From Maritimibacter sp. (GTDB taxonomy: Bacteria > Pseudomonadota > Alphaproteobacteria > Rhodobacterales > Rhodobacteraceae): a stretch of DNA of 64,000 nucleotides. How positions within the stretch are numbered: position 1 is the stretch's first letter; every line of letters starts with the position of its first letter. A program made the position numbers and the translations under genes. The notes under the pieces are model-generated. The model worked only from the letters and a program-made list of their open reading frames with translations. It was not told where the DNA came from and made no database searches. This document shows, in pieces, positions 8,724 through 17,921 of this stretch. The stretch covers positions 1,240,001 to 1,304,000 of the forward strand of contig CP051232.1 of the NCBI GenBank assembly GCA_017792445.1, in the 5' to 3' direction.

Positions 8724-10078
8724 CAGGACACCGCCGCGAAGCCCGCGTCGAGCGCCGAGAGGATCGTATCCGTCTCTGCTTCCGACAGGATCAGAGGCGG
8801 CGACAGGATCAGGTTGTTGCCCGACATCCGGACCATCGCGCCGGATTCGTAGGCGGTGCGCTGGACGCGGCTGATCGTATCCTTGTCGATCGGCGCCTTG
8901 GTGGCGCGGTCGGACACCAGTTCCATGGCGCTCATCATCCCGTGACCGCCGCGCACGTCTCCGATCAGGTCGTATTTTTCCTTCAGCGCCTGAAGACCCG
9001 CGAAGATCTGCGCGCCGCGTGCCGCCGCGTTGTCCTTCACCTGAAGCCGCTCGGTCTCTTTCAGGCAGGCGATGGCCGCCGCCGCACCGACCGGATGGCC
9101 AGAGTAGGTATAGCCCGACCCGATGGCGGCCCGGCCCGACGTGTCGGATTCGAACACCTCGGCCACCGCGTCCGAGATCATAACCGCGCCGAACGGGAAG
9201 TAGCCGTTGGTGATCGCTTTCGCGGTGGTCATCATGTCGGGCTTCACGCCCCAGTGCCGCGAACCCGACCAGTCGCCGGTGCGCCCGAAGCCGGTGATGA
9301 CTTCGTCCGCGATCAGCAGGATGCCGTAGCGGTCGCAGATCTCGCGCACGCCGGGCATGAAGCTTTCATGCGGCGGGATAACACCGCCCGCACCCAGCAC
9401 CGGCTCCATGATGAAGGCCGCGATGGTGTCGGCGCTTTGGAACTTGATCTCGTCCTCCAGCGCGGCAAGGCAAAGCTGCGCCAGCTTCTCGGGATCGGTC
9501 TCGTTGAACGGGTTGCGATAGGTGTAGGGCGCCGGGATGTGATAGCAGCCGGGCATCAGCGGCTCGTACTGGGTGCGGAAGTTGGCGTTGCCGTTCACCG
9601 ACGCGCCCAGCGTGTGGGTCCCGTGATAGCCCTTTTTCAGCGACAGATACTTCACCCGCCCGGCCTCCCCGCGCACCTTGTGGTACTGGCGCGCCAGCCG
9701 CAGCGCGATCTCGACCGAGTCGCCACCGCCCGAGGTGTAGAAAGCCCGGCCCATGCCGTCCTCGGCGAAGAACTGGCGCAGCATCCACGACAGCTCGATC
9801 GCGGCGTCGTTCGTGGTGCCCCGGAAGATCGAGTAATAGGGCAGCCGTTCCAGCTGTTCCGTGATTGCGTCCTTCACCGGCTGACAGGAATACCCGAGGT
9901 TAACGTTCCACAGGCCGCCGACGCCGTCGATGGTGGTGTGCCCGTCGACATCGGTGATCCGGCAGCCCTCGCCGCCGACGATGATGTCGGGCGGGTTCGC
10001 CTGGCAGTCGGCGGGATGCGCCATCGGGTGCCACAGGTGGCGGGCGTTGTTTTCCTTCAGAAAGTTCATGTCCTTCAT
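8723..10078 (-). CDS. Class III (omega) aminotransferase
   Basis: A 451-residue PLP enzyme of the omega-amino acid:pyruvate aminotransferase group. The N terminus KENNARHLWHPMAH is the family signature seen in beta-alanine, taurine and similar pyruvate transaminases. Residues fitting the active site are Asp258-Glu259 in LLIADEVITGFGRTG and the Schiff-base lysine Lys287 in MTTAKAITNGY. The start at 10078 has GAGGAG 7 bases upstream; upstream in-frame codons lack a ribosome site. It is encoded 10 bases after the IclR regulator gene and is coupled to the SDR. Such enzymes convert a terminal amine to an aldehyde, which the aldehyde dehydrogenase across the divergent promoter could oxidise; the natural amine is not known. 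Confidence 0.88.
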   Translation of the reverse strand: MKDMNFLKENNARHLWHPMAHPADCQANPPDIIVGGEGCRITDVDGHTTIDGVGGLWNVNLGYSCQPVKDAITEQLERLPYYSIFRGTTNDAAIELSWMLRQFFAEDGMGRAFYTSGGGDSVEIALRLARQYHKVRGEAGRVKYLSLKKGYHGTHTLGASVNGNANFRTQYEPLMPGCYHIPAPYTYRNPFNETDPEKLAQLCLAALEDEIKFQSADTIAAFIMEPVLGAGGVIPPHESFMPGVREICDRYGILLIADEVITGFGRTGDWSGSRHWGVKPDMMTTAKAITNGYFPFGAVMISDAVAEVFESDTSGRAAIGSGYTYSGHPVGAAAAIACLKETERLQVKDNAAARGAQIFAGLQALKEKYDLIGDVRGGHGMMSAMELVSDRATKAPIDKDTISRVQRTAYESGAMVRMSGNNLILSPPLILSEAETDTILSALDAGFAAVS

Positions 10079-10088
10079 GGGGATCTCC

Positions 10089-10874
10089 TCAAGCATTGGC
10101 CGCCCATTTGGCGGCGTGTTCCGGCGGCATCTGTCCGCCCAGCGCCCGCGTCGCCTGCACTGCGCCATCGCACAGCGCAGGCAGGATCGCGTTCATCTTC
10201 TCTTCGCTTGCGCGGACGGCGGGGATCGCCACCGACAGCGCACCGACAACCTCGCCCGAGGGGCCGAACACCGGCACCCCCTGCGAACTGACCTCTTCGT
10301 CGAACGCCCGGTCCAGCCGAGCGACGCCGGTCGCGCGAACCTCGTCCAGCAGCGACCGCACCGCGCCCGCATCCGTCAGCGTCCGCTGCGTGATTCCCGG
10401 AAGCCCGGCCTTCAACACGCGGGACACGAAGGCGTCGGGCGCGAAGGCCATGACCGCCAGCCCCGACGAGGTCGCGTGAAGCGGCAGCATCTCGCCCTCG
10501 TCGAAATGCACCTGCGTGCCGTGGCCCAGCGGATCGGCGTGGACCACCGGCGACAGCATTTCGCCCTGTAGCACCGAGGCATGAACCAGTTCGCCCACCG
10601 TATCCGCAAGATCGCGCACCACCGGGCGCAGCACGGAGCGCATGGGATAGGTCGCCTCGCGCACGCCCGACAGCCGCAGAATCGCCGGCCCGAGCCGATA
10701 GGCGCGAGTCTCGGGGTTCTGCTGGAGAAAGCCGTTTTCCTCCAGTTCTGTCAGGTGCCGGTGCACCGTCGCCTTGTCCCGCCCCGACAGCTTCACGAAC
10801 TCGCTCAGCCCAATCGCGGGCCGTTTGCGAGAGAAAAAGTTCAGCAAATCAAGAGCTTTGGTAATCGTGCCCAT
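10089..10874 (-). CDS. IclR-family transcriptional regulator
   Basis: A 261-residue regulator with an N-terminal winged helix (ITKALDLLNFFSRKRPAIGLSEFVKLSGRDKATVHRHLTEL region, residues ~3-45) and a C-terminal effector-binding domain (SGLAVMAFAP, DEEVSSQGVPVFGPSGEVVGALSVAIPA) diagnostic for IclR. The start at 10874 gives the usual family length; an upstream ATG at 10898 has no ribosome site. It is divergent from the tctCBA-aldh operon and heads the aminotransferase-SDR arm, so it probably controls both through the 131-base intergenic region, where a promoter and a dyad are visible. Confidence 0.88.
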   Translation of the reverse strand: MGTITKALDLLNFFSRKRPAIGLSEFVKLSGRDKATVHRHLTELEENGFLQQNPETRAYRLGPAILRLSGVREATYPMRSVLRPVVRDLADTVGELVHASVLQGEMLSPVVHADPLGHGTQVHFDEGEMLPLHATSSGLAVMAFAPDAFVSRVLKAGLPGITQRTLTDAGAVRSLLDEVRATGVARLDRAFDEEVSSQGVPVFGPSGEVVGALSVAIPAVRASEEKMNAILPALCDGAVQATRALGGQMPPEHAAKWAANA

Positions 10875-10925
10875 GAAGGTTCCCAGTCTGCCCGGCATTT
10901 CAGCACCGGCGGCTTCACAGAAACG

Positions 10926-10985
10926 TTGACAGAAATCCGGCGGGCGGGCAATATTTTTTGATACCACAGGTTCAAATAATGAACC
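10926..10985 (+). promoter_or_regulatory. Promoter and candidate IclR operator upstream of tctC
   Basis: TTGACA (10926-10931), a 17-base spacer and CAATAT (10949-10954) form a good housekeeping-type promoter pointing to the tctC gene. Immediately downstream lies the dyad GGTTCA-N5-TGAACC (10969-10985), a perfect 6-bp inverted repeat at the expected transcript start, a position suited to repression by the divergent IclR protein. The assignment to IclR is an inference. Confidence 0.5.
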
Positions 10986-11004
10986 GATCCAACAGGAGGT
11001 GCAG

Positions 11005-11955
11005 ATGCACAAGTTTCTTGCCACCAGCGCCATTGCGCTGTCTCTGGCCCTGCCCGTGACCGCGCCGACGGCGGCGCAGGCCGAGTATCCCGAACAGCCC
11101 GTCGAATTCGTCGTGCCCTTCCCGCCCGGCGACCTTGAGGACGTGCTGACCCGGATGATCGCCGAGAAATTCCAAGAGGCCTACGGCGTCCCCGCAGCCG
11201 TGGTGAACAAGCCCGGCGGCGGCGGCGGTCCGTTCCCCGGCGCGGCCGAAGTCGCGATGGCTGGCTCGGACGGCTACACCATCGGCTCTTTCGTGATCGG
11301 CGTGCCGCTGATCGGCCCCGAGGTCGGCATCCCGGCGCTGAACCCGAACCCGTTCGAGCCGGTCGGCATCTTCCTCACCTACCCCTTCGTGATCGCCACC
11401 GCAGGCGATGCGCCCTATTCGACGATGGACGAACTGGCCGGCTATGCCGCCGAGAACGACGTCGCGCTGGGGCACTTCGGGTCGGTCCTGATCCCGACGC
11501 AGGTCACGCTGGCGCTGGCCGAGACGATGGGCTTCGAATACGGGTCCGACGCCGCATTCGATGCGCTTGACTGCAACACGCTGGCCTCGGGCGACGCGGA
11601 CGTGATCAACACCACGCTGCAACTGATCCTGCCCTGCCTCGACGACGTGAAGGTGCTTGCCTCGATCGGTGCCGAACGCATCCCGCTGACCCCGGATGCT
11701 CCGACCGTGGGCGAACTTGCCCCGGAACTGGACATCGCGCTGTGGAACGGTCTGTTCGTCCACAAGGACACCCCCGCCGACGTGCGCGAGAAGATCGCCG
11801 CAGTCGCGGTCGAGGTGATCAACTCGGACGCCGCCAAGGAACTGGCCGCGCAAACCGGCGCGCTCATCTACTGGCAGGACGAAGCCGCCTCGACGGCGCA
11901 GATCGAGAAAGACGCCACGACGCTCGGCACCGTTCTCGAATTGATCGACAACTGA
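11005..11955 (+). CDS. Tripartite tricarboxylate transporter substrate-binding protein (TctC/Bug family)
   Basis: A 316-residue periplasmic protein with a signal peptide (hydrophobic core ATSAIALSLALPV, cleavage near AQA-EYP). The mature N terminus EYPEQPVEFVVPFPPGDLEDVLTR is the Bug/TctC hallmark, as is VVNKPGGGGGPFPGAAEVA. The ATG at 11005 is preceded by AGGAGG with 5-base spacing; a GTG two codons earlier overlaps that ribosome site and is rejected. It leads the tctCBA-aldh-Tm-1-like operon under the divergent IclR gene. Bug proteins bind carboxylates and related small acids; which one is not visible. Confidence 0.9.
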   Translation: MHKFLATSAIALSLALPVTAPTAAQAEYPEQPVEFVVPFPPGDLEDVLTRMIAEKFQEAYGVPAAVVNKPGGGGGPFPGAAEVAMAGSDGYTIGSFVIGVPLIGPEVGIPALNPNPFEPVGIFLTYPFVIATAGDAPYSTMDELAGYAAENDVALGHFGSVLIPTQVTLALAETMGFEYGSDAAFDALDCNTLASGDADVINTTLQLILPCLDDVKVLASIGAERIPLTPDAPTVGELAPELDIALWNGLFVHKDTPADVREKIAAVAVEVINSDAAKELAAQTGALIYWQDEAASTAQIEKDATTLGTVLELIDN

Positions 11956-11961
11956 TCGCGA

Positions 11962-11989
11962 AGGCGCCCCGGCTGCGGTCGGGGCGCCT
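11962..11989 (+). terminator. Intercistronic hairpin between tctC and tctB
   Basis: AGGCGCCCC (11962-11970) pairs with GGGGCGCCT (11981-11989), a perfect 9-bp stem with a 10-base loop, 6 bases after the binding-protein stop. No strong T tract follows, so partial termination or transcript stabilisation that favours the binding protein is the likely role. Confidence 0.5.
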
Positions 11990-12058
11990 GTCCAGTCTCT
12001 CCCCGGCGGGACCATTCCCGCCCGGGCCGCGAAACCCTCGCCGATCACCGGGGACACA

Positions 12059-12604
12059 ATGCGCCGCCTGCAAACCTTTCAGGACCTGTTCAAGCGATAC
12101 CGCCGCCCCGGAGACATGGTCTTCGCGCTGGCTTTCTTCGCCTTCGCATTGTTCCTGCTGCTGAACCTGCCGTTCCAGACCACGTGGGTGGAGAAGCGCA
12201 CCGCGCTGTTCGCGCAACCCGCCTTCTGGCCCGCGATCTCGCTTGGGCTGATGACGCTGTTCGCCGCCCTGCACCTTGCCGGCGCAGTGGTGTCGCAGCG
12301 CATTCCGGGGCGGCTGGCAGAGGCGCTTTATTGGGCGCGCTCGCTGGAATACGCGGGGTGGTTCATGGCCTATGTCCTGCTGGTGCCGTGGATCGGCTAT
12401 CTGCTGGCCACCATCGCCTTCTGCTGCGTGCTGGCTTTCCGCCTTGGCTATCGCTCGGCGCGCTGGATGGGCGTCGCGGCGGTCTTCGCCATCGCCACGG
12501 TCGTGATCTTCAAGGGCCTGTTGCAGGTCAAGATCCCGGCGGGCGAGATCTATGGTCTGCTGCCTCCCGGCGCCTTCCGCAGCTTCATGATGACGTATCT
12601 CTAG
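12059..12604 (+). CDS. Tripartite tricarboxylate transporter small permease (TctB family)
   Basis: A 181-residue inner-membrane protein with four predicted helices (around residues 20-40, 58-77, 98-120, 128-150), the size and topology of TctB. Family similarity is low at sequence level as usual, but its position between tctC and tctA is diagnostic. The stop is directly followed by the tctA start with no gap. Confidence 0.85.
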   Translation: MRRLQTFQDLFKRYRRPGDMVFALAFFAFALFLLLNLPFQTTWVEKRTALFAQPAFWPAISLGLMTLFAALHLAGAVVSQRIPGRLAEALYWARSLEYAGWFMAYVLLVPWIGYLLATIAFCCVLAFRLGYRSARWMGVAAVFAIATVVIFKGLLQVKIPAGEIYGLLPPGAFRSFMMTYL

Positions 12605-14128
12605 ATGGACGCCTTCCTCTCCGGCCTCGACCTTCTGGCCCGCCTCGACGTTGCCTTCGCCCTGCTGATCGGCTCGATCGGTGGCGTGATCATTGGCGCG
12701 ATCCCCGGTGTCGGCCCAGCCGTCGCCATCGCGATCCTGTTGCCCGCCACCTTCTCGCTCGATCCATTGGTCGGGCTGACGATGCTGCTGGGCATCTACG
12801 GCTCGTCGATGTTCGGCGGCGCGCTGCCCGCGATCCTGATCAACACGCCGGGCACGGCCGTCAACGCGCTGACCACCTACGACGGCCACCCGATGACAAA
12901 GCGGGGCGAGGCGTTAAGGGCGCTTGGCCTTGCCTATGGCGCCAGCTTCATGGGCGGCATCCTGTCCATTGTGGCGTTGATCCTGTTTGCGCCATTGCTG
13001 GCGAAGATCGCACCGATGTTCGGCAGCCGAGAGATCTTCCTTGCCGCCCTGCTGGGACTTGTGCTGGTGGTGCTGGCGCACCGGGGCCAGACCTTCGCCG
13101 CAGGGATGCTGGCGGCCTTCGGAGTGTTCCTGCAAACCGTGGGGCTGGAGCCGGTGAAATACACCCAGCGCTTCACCTTCGGACAGGAATGGCTTGCCTC
13201 GGGCGTCAACCTGATCGTGGTCGTGCTGGGCCTGTTCGCGCTGTCGCAGGCGTTCGTGCTGCTGACCGACCCGGAATCCGCGCCCGACACGCAGCGGATC
13301 AAGGGCAGCATGGGCCGCGCCATGCGCGAGGTGTTCCGCCACAAACGCATCGCCGCCGCCGGGTCGGGTTTTGGCGTGCTGATGGGCATGATCCCCGGCG
13401 TGGGTGAATTCACCGCACAGTTCCTTAGCTACACCTACGCGCAGAAGACCTCGAAAGACCCCGACGCGTTCGGCAATGGCTCGCCCGAGGGGCTGGTCGC
13501 CAGCGAGTCCGCGAACAACGCCGTGCCCGCCGCCGCGATGATCCCGCTGCTGGCGCTTGGCATTCCGGGCGAGGCTCTGACAGCGATGATGCTGTCTGTG
13601 TTCTACGTCCACAACGTGATCCCCGGTCCGGGGCTGTTCCAGAACCAGCTGGACTTCGTCTATGCCCTGTACATCGCGATGATCGCGCTGAACGTGATCG
13701 TGGTGGTGTTCATGCTGTTCGCCTCGAACTGGCTGATGAAGATCATCCGGGTGCCGACTCGGTTCCTTGGCGTGACGATCCTGACGCTGTCCTTCGTCGG
13801 CGTGTACAGCCTGCGCAACTCGATCACCGACTGCGCCATCGCGGCGGGGTTCGGGGTGTTCGGGCTGATCCTGAAACGGCAGAACCTGCCGGTGGTGCCC
13901 ATCGTTCTGGGCATGGTCCTTGGCGGCATCATGGAAGTGAAGCTTCGGTCGGCCATGGCGCGGGTGAAGACGCCCCTGGATTTCGTCGACCGGCCCATCG
14001 CGGCGATGCTGGCGCTGGCAATCGTGGCGCTGATCGTGCTGCACGTCCGCGGCGTGATCCGCGAGCACCGCAACAACCTGCCCGAAGACGCCCACGACCA
14101 CGACATCCACGACAGCCAGACACGGTAG
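12605..14128 (+). CDS. Tripartite tricarboxylate transporter large permease (TctA family)
   Basis: A 507-residue permease with about twelve membrane segments. Characteristic TctA motifs are visible: GAIPGVGPAVAIAILLPATF near residue 35, MFGGALPAILINTPGTA near residue 75, GEFTAQFLSYTYAQKTSKDP near residue 265 and PLLALGIPGEALTAMML near residue 320. It forms the membrane channel of the secondary, ion-driven tripartite tricarboxylate transporter with TctB and TctC. The C terminus ends in a histidine/aspartate-rich tail (HDHDIHD), perhaps metal-sensitive or simply a soluble tail. Confidence 0.93.
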   Translation: MDAFLSGLDLLARLDVAFALLIGSIGGVIIGAIPGVGPAVAIAILLPATFSLDPLVGLTMLLGIYGSSMFGGALPAILINTPGTAVNALTTYDGHPMTKRGEALRALGLAYGASFMGGILSIVALILFAPLLAKIAPMFGSREIFLAALLGLVLVVLAHRGQTFAAGMLAAFGVFLQTVGLEPVKYTQRFTFGQEWLASGVNLIVVVLGLFALSQAFVLLTDPESAPDTQRIKGSMGRAMREVFRHKRIAAAGSGFGVLMGMIPGVGEFTAQFLSYTYAQKTSKDPDAFGNGSPEGLVASESANNAVPAAAMIPLLALGIPGEALTAMMLSVFYVHNVIPGPGLFQNQLDFVYALYIAMIALNVIVVVFMLFASNWLMKIIRVPTRFLGVTILTLSFVGVYSLRNSITDCAIAAGFGVFGLILKRQNLPVVPIVLGMVLGGIMEVKLRSAMARVKTPLDFVDRPIAAMLALAIVALIVLHVRGVIREHRNNLPEDAHDHDIHDSQTR

Positions 14129-14137
14129 GAGGAGACC

Positions 14138-15625
14138 ATGCTGGACCAATCCCGTATCGACGCCCTGCGCGACGCCCCCGTCGCCGCCGGTGCGCATATC
14201 ATCGACGGTGAAAGCCGCCCCGCCTCGGACGGCGCGACGATGGAGGTGATCTCTCCCCTCGACGGAGCGGTGCTGACGACCGTGCCAAAGGGTACGGCCA
14301 CCGATGCCGAGGCCGCCATCGCCAGCGCCCGCGCCGCGTTTGACGACGGTCGTTGGTCAGGGCTTGCCCCTACCGCGCGCAAGAAGGTGCTGCTGAAATG
14401 GGCCGACCTGATCGAGGCAGAGGCGCTGGAACTGGCCGTGCTCGGTGTGCGCGACAACGGGACCGAGATCGGCATGGCGCTGAAGGCCGAACCGCTGACC
14501 GCCGTCGCCAACATCCGTTACTACGCCGAGGCGATCGACAAGCTGTACGGTGAGATCGCACCGACCGCCCCGAATGCGCTGGGGCTCGTCCACCGCGAAC
14601 CGGCGGGCGTCGTCGGGGCCATCGTGCCGTGGAACTTTCCGCTGATGATCGGCACGTGGAAGCTTGGCCCAGCGCTGGCCGCCGGTTGCTCTGTCGTACT
14701 GAAACCGGCCGAGACCGCGTCTCTGACGCTGCTGTGGATCGCGGAACTGGCGCTGGACGCCGGCCTGCCGCCGGGGGTGCTGAACGTCGTGACCGGCGAG
14801 GGCCACGTCGTCGGCGCGGCCATCGCCGAGTCGATGGATGTCGACGTGCTGGTCTTCACCGGTTCCGGCCCCACCGGCCGCCGACTGCTGGAGGCCTCGG
14901 CCAAATCCAACATGAAACGGGTGTATCTCGAACTTGGCGGCAAGTCCCCCAACGTGGTGTTCGCCGACGCGCCCGACCTTGCCGAAGCGGCAAAGGTCTC
15001 GGCGGCGGGCATCTTCCGCAACTCCGGACAGGTCTGCGTTGCCGGCTCGCGCCTGCTGGTGGAACGGTCGATCCATGATGAATTCGTCGACCTGCTGGCA
15101 GAGGCCGCGCGAAAGATGAAGGTCGGCGATCCGCTGGACCCCGCCACCAACGCGGGCGCGGTGAACTCGCAGCGCCAGTTGGACCAGAACCTCGCCTTTG
15201 TCGACGAGGCCCGCGCGCAGGGCCGCGAGATCCGCATCGGCGGCAGCCGCATCCTTGAAGAGACCGGCGGCTACTACATGGCGCCCACCATCGTGACCGG
15301 CGTCGCGCCGACCGACCGGCTGGCGCAGCAAGAGATCTTCGGCCCCGTGCTGGCCGTCATCCCCTTCGACACCGAAGAAGAGGCGCTGCGCATCGCCAAC
15401 GGCACCGACTATGGTCTTGCCGCGGCGGTCTGGACCGCCAACCTGTCGCGGGCGCACCGGATGATCCGCAAGATCAAGGCCGGCGTCGTTCACGTGAACA
15501 CCTATGGCGGCGCCGACCTGACGGTTCCGTTGGGCGGCGTGAAGCAGTCCGGCAACGGGCACGACAAGTCGCTGCACGCCTTCGACAAGTACCTCGACCT
15601 CAAGACCGCATGGATCAAGCTGTGA
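14138..15625 (+). CDS. NAD(P)-dependent aldehyde dehydrogenase
   Basis: A 495-residue ALDH-superfamily enzyme with all catalytic residues: Asn166 in IVPWNFPLM, Glu265 in LELGGKSPN and the nucleophile Cys300 in NSGQVCVAGSR. It oxidises an aldehyde to the acid. The start has a strong GGAGGAG ribosome site 9 bases after tctA. The sequence is closest in style to gamma-glutamyl-gamma-aminobutyraldehyde/PuuC-type and betaine-aldehyde-like enzymes, though this does not fix the substrate. Combined with the omega-aminotransferase across the IclR promoter, a route amine to aldehyde to acid is plausible. Confidence 0.9.
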   Translation: MLDQSRIDALRDAPVAAGAHIIDGESRPASDGATMEVISPLDGAVLTTVPKGTATDAEAAIASARAAFDDGRWSGLAPTARKKVLLKWADLIEAEALELAVLGVRDNGTEIGMALKAEPLTAVANIRYYAEAIDKLYGEIAPTAPNALGLVHREPAGVVGAIVPWNFPLMIGTWKLGPALAAGCSVVLKPAETASLTLLWIAELALDAGLPPGVLNVVTGEGHVVGAAIAESMDVDVLVFTGSGPTGRRLLEASAKSNMKRVYLELGGKSPNVVFADAPDLAEAAKVSAAGIFRNSGQVCVAGSRLLVERSIHDEFVDLLAEAARKMKVGDPLDPATNAGAVNSQRQLDQNLAFVDEARAQGREIRIGGSRILEETGGYYMAPTIVTGVAPTDRLAQQEIFGPVLAVIPFDTEEEALRIANGTDYGLAAAVWTANLSRAHRMIRKIKAGVVHVNTYGGADLTVPLGGVKQSGNGHDKSLHAFDKYLDLKTAWIKL

Positions 15626-16857
15626 CCGAACCCACCATCCTGATCGTCGGAACATGGGACACCAAGGACGACGAGTTGCATTACCTCGCCTCGGTTATCC
15701 GGGCGCGGGGCGGTCGGGTGCGAACGATGGACGTCAGCGTGCTGGGCGACCCGTCGCAGCCGACCGATCACTCCAAGCACGAGGTCGCGGCCGAGGGCGG
15801 GCATACGATCAAGGAAGCCATCGACGGCGGCGACGAAAACCTTGCGATGCAGATCATGGCGAAGGGCGCGTCGCTGTTGGCCGCACGGCTGCATACCGAG
15901 GGGAAGATCGATGGCGTCCTGATCCTTGGCGGCACGATGGGCACCGACCTGGCGCTTGACGTCGCCTCGGCGCTGCCGCTGGGGGTTCCGAAGTACATCG
16001 TCTCGACCGTCAGCTTCTCGCCGTTGATGCCGCCCGACCGCATTCCCGCCGACGTGCAGATGATCCTTTGGGCGGGCGGTCTGTACGGGCTGAACTCGGT
16101 CTGCAAGGCGTCGTTGTCGCAGGCGGCGGGCGCGGTTCTGGGCGCGGCGCGCGCGGTGGAACGACCGGACCGGACGAAGCCGGTGATCGGGATGACCAGC
16201 TTCGGCAAGACCGTGCTGCGCTATATGGTGACGCTGAAACCCGCGCTGGAAAAGCGCGGGTTCGAGGTCGCCGTCTTCCACGCAACCGGCATGGGCGGAC
16301 GCGCTTTCGAGTCGCTGGCGTCGCAGGGCGCTTTCGCCTGCGTCATGGATTTCGCGACGCAAGAGGTGGGCAACCACATCCACGGCTCGGCGATCTCTGC
16401 CGGCGCCGACCGGCTGACCGCGGCGGGCCGCAACGGCACGCCCCAAATGGTCGCGCCCGGCTGCTATGATCTGGTGGACCTCGTCGGATGGCAGCCGGTC
16501 CCCGACGCGCTTGCAGACCTGCCCAGCCACGCCCACAACCGTCTGCTGACCTCAGTGGTGCTGGACGCCGACCGCCGCCGCGCCGTCGCGCGCGCGCACG
16601 CCGAGAGACTGGCGCAGGCCAAGGGGCCGACCGTCCTGCTGCTGCCCGAAGGGGGCTGCAACGAATGGGACCGCCCCGGCGCGGACCTGCACGACGCCGA
16701 GGGGCTTGCCGCCTTCCTCGGCGAAATGCGCGCCACCTGTCCCGACACCTGTACGCGGGTCGATCTGAACGCCCACATCAACGACCCGGAGTTTGCAGAG
16801 AAGGTGCTTGAGATCTTCGACGGGTGGCTGGCGGACGGGACCATTGCGCGGGCCTGA
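15610..16857 (+). CDS. Tm-1-like ATP-binding (UPF0261) family protein
   Basis: A 415-residue protein of the UPF0261/Tm-1-like family, named after the tomato virus-resistance protein Tm-1 N-terminal domain. The N-terminal half has the family sequence ILIVGTWDTKDDELHYL and VLILGGTMGTDLAL; the C-terminal half has GMTSFGKTVLRYM, VAPGCYDLVDLVGW and LLPEGGCNEWDRPG. Bacterial members have no settled function and are often found in catabolic operons. The ATG at 15610 overlaps the aldehyde dehydrogenase by 16 bases; an in-frame GTG at 15622 in a GTGA overlap is an equally likely start. Its role with the transporter and dehydrogenase is unknown. Confidence 0.82.
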   Translation: MDQAVTEPTILIVGTWDTKDDELHYLASVIRARGGRVRTMDVSVLGDPSQPTDHSKHEVAAEGGHTIKEAIDGGDENLAMQIMAKGASLLAARLHTEGKIDGVLILGGTMGTDLALDVASALPLGVPKYIVSTVSFSPLMPPDRIPADVQMILWAGGLYGLNSVCKASLSQAAGAVLGAARAVERPDRTKPVIGMTSFGKTVLRYMVTLKPALEKRGFEVAVFHATGMGGRAFESLASQGAFACVMDFATQEVGNHIHGSAISAGADRLTAAGRNGTPQMVAPGCYDLVDLVGWQPVPDALADLPSHAHNRLLTSVVLDADRRRAVARAHAERLAQAKGPTVLLLPEGGCNEWDRPGADLHDAEGLAAFLGEMRATCPDTCTRVDLNAHINDPEFAEKVLEIFDGWLADGTIARA

Positions 16858-16959
16858 CGCCCATCGCATGTGACGTTGCGACAGGAAGCCAAGCGCAAAA
16901 ACGCCAGTAAATATTGCATCTCAGCGCGTATTCGCGGGGCACGCCGCCTGCGAAACCGG

Positions 16960-16977
16960 CTGTCATGAATCGGTTAC
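16960..16977 (+). promoter_or_regulatory. Candidate Pho box upstream of phnC
   Basis: CTGTCAT (16960-16966), four bases, then CGGTTAC (16971-16977) match the two 7-base direct repeats with 11-base period of PhoB sites (first repeat perfect, second 5 of 7 to CTGTCAC). It lies about 85 bases before the phnC start. PhoB control under phosphate limitation is the expected regulation for phosphonate import. The 204-base gap 16858-17061 holds no gene that can be supported. Confidence 0.6.
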
Positions 16978-17061
16978 GCAACCGCAAGAAAAGCGTCGCA
17001 AAAGCTTAACAAAACCGACTCCGTCCGCACGTACCAGTCCCCCCGACTTCAGGGGGCATGC

Positions 17062-17874
17062 ATGCTGCACGTATCGTCGCTGACGAAGCGGTTCGGAGAA
17101 AGAACCGCAGTAGACAACATCTCGTTCAACGTGGACAAGCCGTGCATGATCGGCGTCATCGGCCGGTCCGGCGCGGGCAAGTCGACGCTTCTGCGGATGA
17201 TGAACAGGCTGGCGGACGCCAGCGACGGGTCGATCACCTACGAAGGCCGCGAGATCACGGGGCTGAAGGGCGCCCAGCGCCGCGAGTGGCAGTCGCGCTG
17301 CGCGATGATCTTTCAGCAGTTCAATCTCGTGCCCCGCATGGACGTCGTGTCGAACGTCCTTCACGGCACCCTGAACAAGCGTTCCACCTTCGCCACGCTG
17401 TTCAACCTGTATCCCCAGTCCGACATTCACCGCGCCATCGAGATCCTCGACCGCCTCGGCATCGCCGAGCATGCGTCGAAGCGGGCCGAGGCGCTGTCGG
17501 GCGGCCAGCAGCAGCGCGTCGCCATTGCGCGCGCCCTGATGCAGGACCCCGACATCATCCTTGCGGACGAGCCGATCGCCTCGCTTGACCCGATGAATGC
17601 CCAGATCGTGATGGAGGCGCTGCGCCGCATCCACGAGGAAGACGGCCGCATGGTCGTCTGCAACCTGCACACGCTGGATACCGCGCGCCGCTACTGCGAC
17701 CGCGTCATTGGCATGCGCGATGGGCGCATCGTATTCGACGGCGTGCCCGATGCGCTGACGACCGATGCCGCGCGCGAGATCTACGGCGCCGGAGACGACT
17801 TCTCGGAAGGCGCCACCTCGACCGAAATCGAAGCCTTGGACAGGACCGAACTGGCCGCTGCGGCCTACGCCTGA
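17062..17874 (+). CDS. phnC: Phosphonate ABC transporter ATP-binding protein
   Basis: A 270-residue ABC ATPase with Walker [10 protein letters not shown] (near residue 33), Q-loop in [12 protein letters not shown], signature [15 protein letters not shown] (near residue 145), Walker [13 protein letters not shown] and H-loop CNLHTLD. The [19 protein letters not shown] segment and [19 protein letters not shown] are typical of PhnC. It energises PhnE permeases for import of phosphonates delivered by PhnD. The start has AGGGGG with 5-base spacing. It is first in phnCDEE and lies downstream of a candidate Pho box. Confidence 0.95.
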   Translation: MLHVSSLTKRFGERTAVDNISFNVDKPCMIGVIGRSGAGKSTLLRMMNRLADASDGSITYEGREITGLKGAQRREWQSRCAMIFQQFNLVPRMDVVSNVLHGTLNKRSTFATLFNLYPQSDIHRAIEILDRLGIAEHASKRAEALSGGQQQRVAIARALMQDPDIILADEPIASLDPMNAQIVMEALRRIHEEDGRMVVCNLHTLDTARRYCDRVIGMRDGRIVFDGVPDALTTDAAREIYGAGDDFSEGATSTEIEALDRTELAAAAYA

Positions 17875-17921
17875 TCCCTGAACCCGCCCGTAAAGACGGG
17901 CAACCAACCATGGAGACAGTG

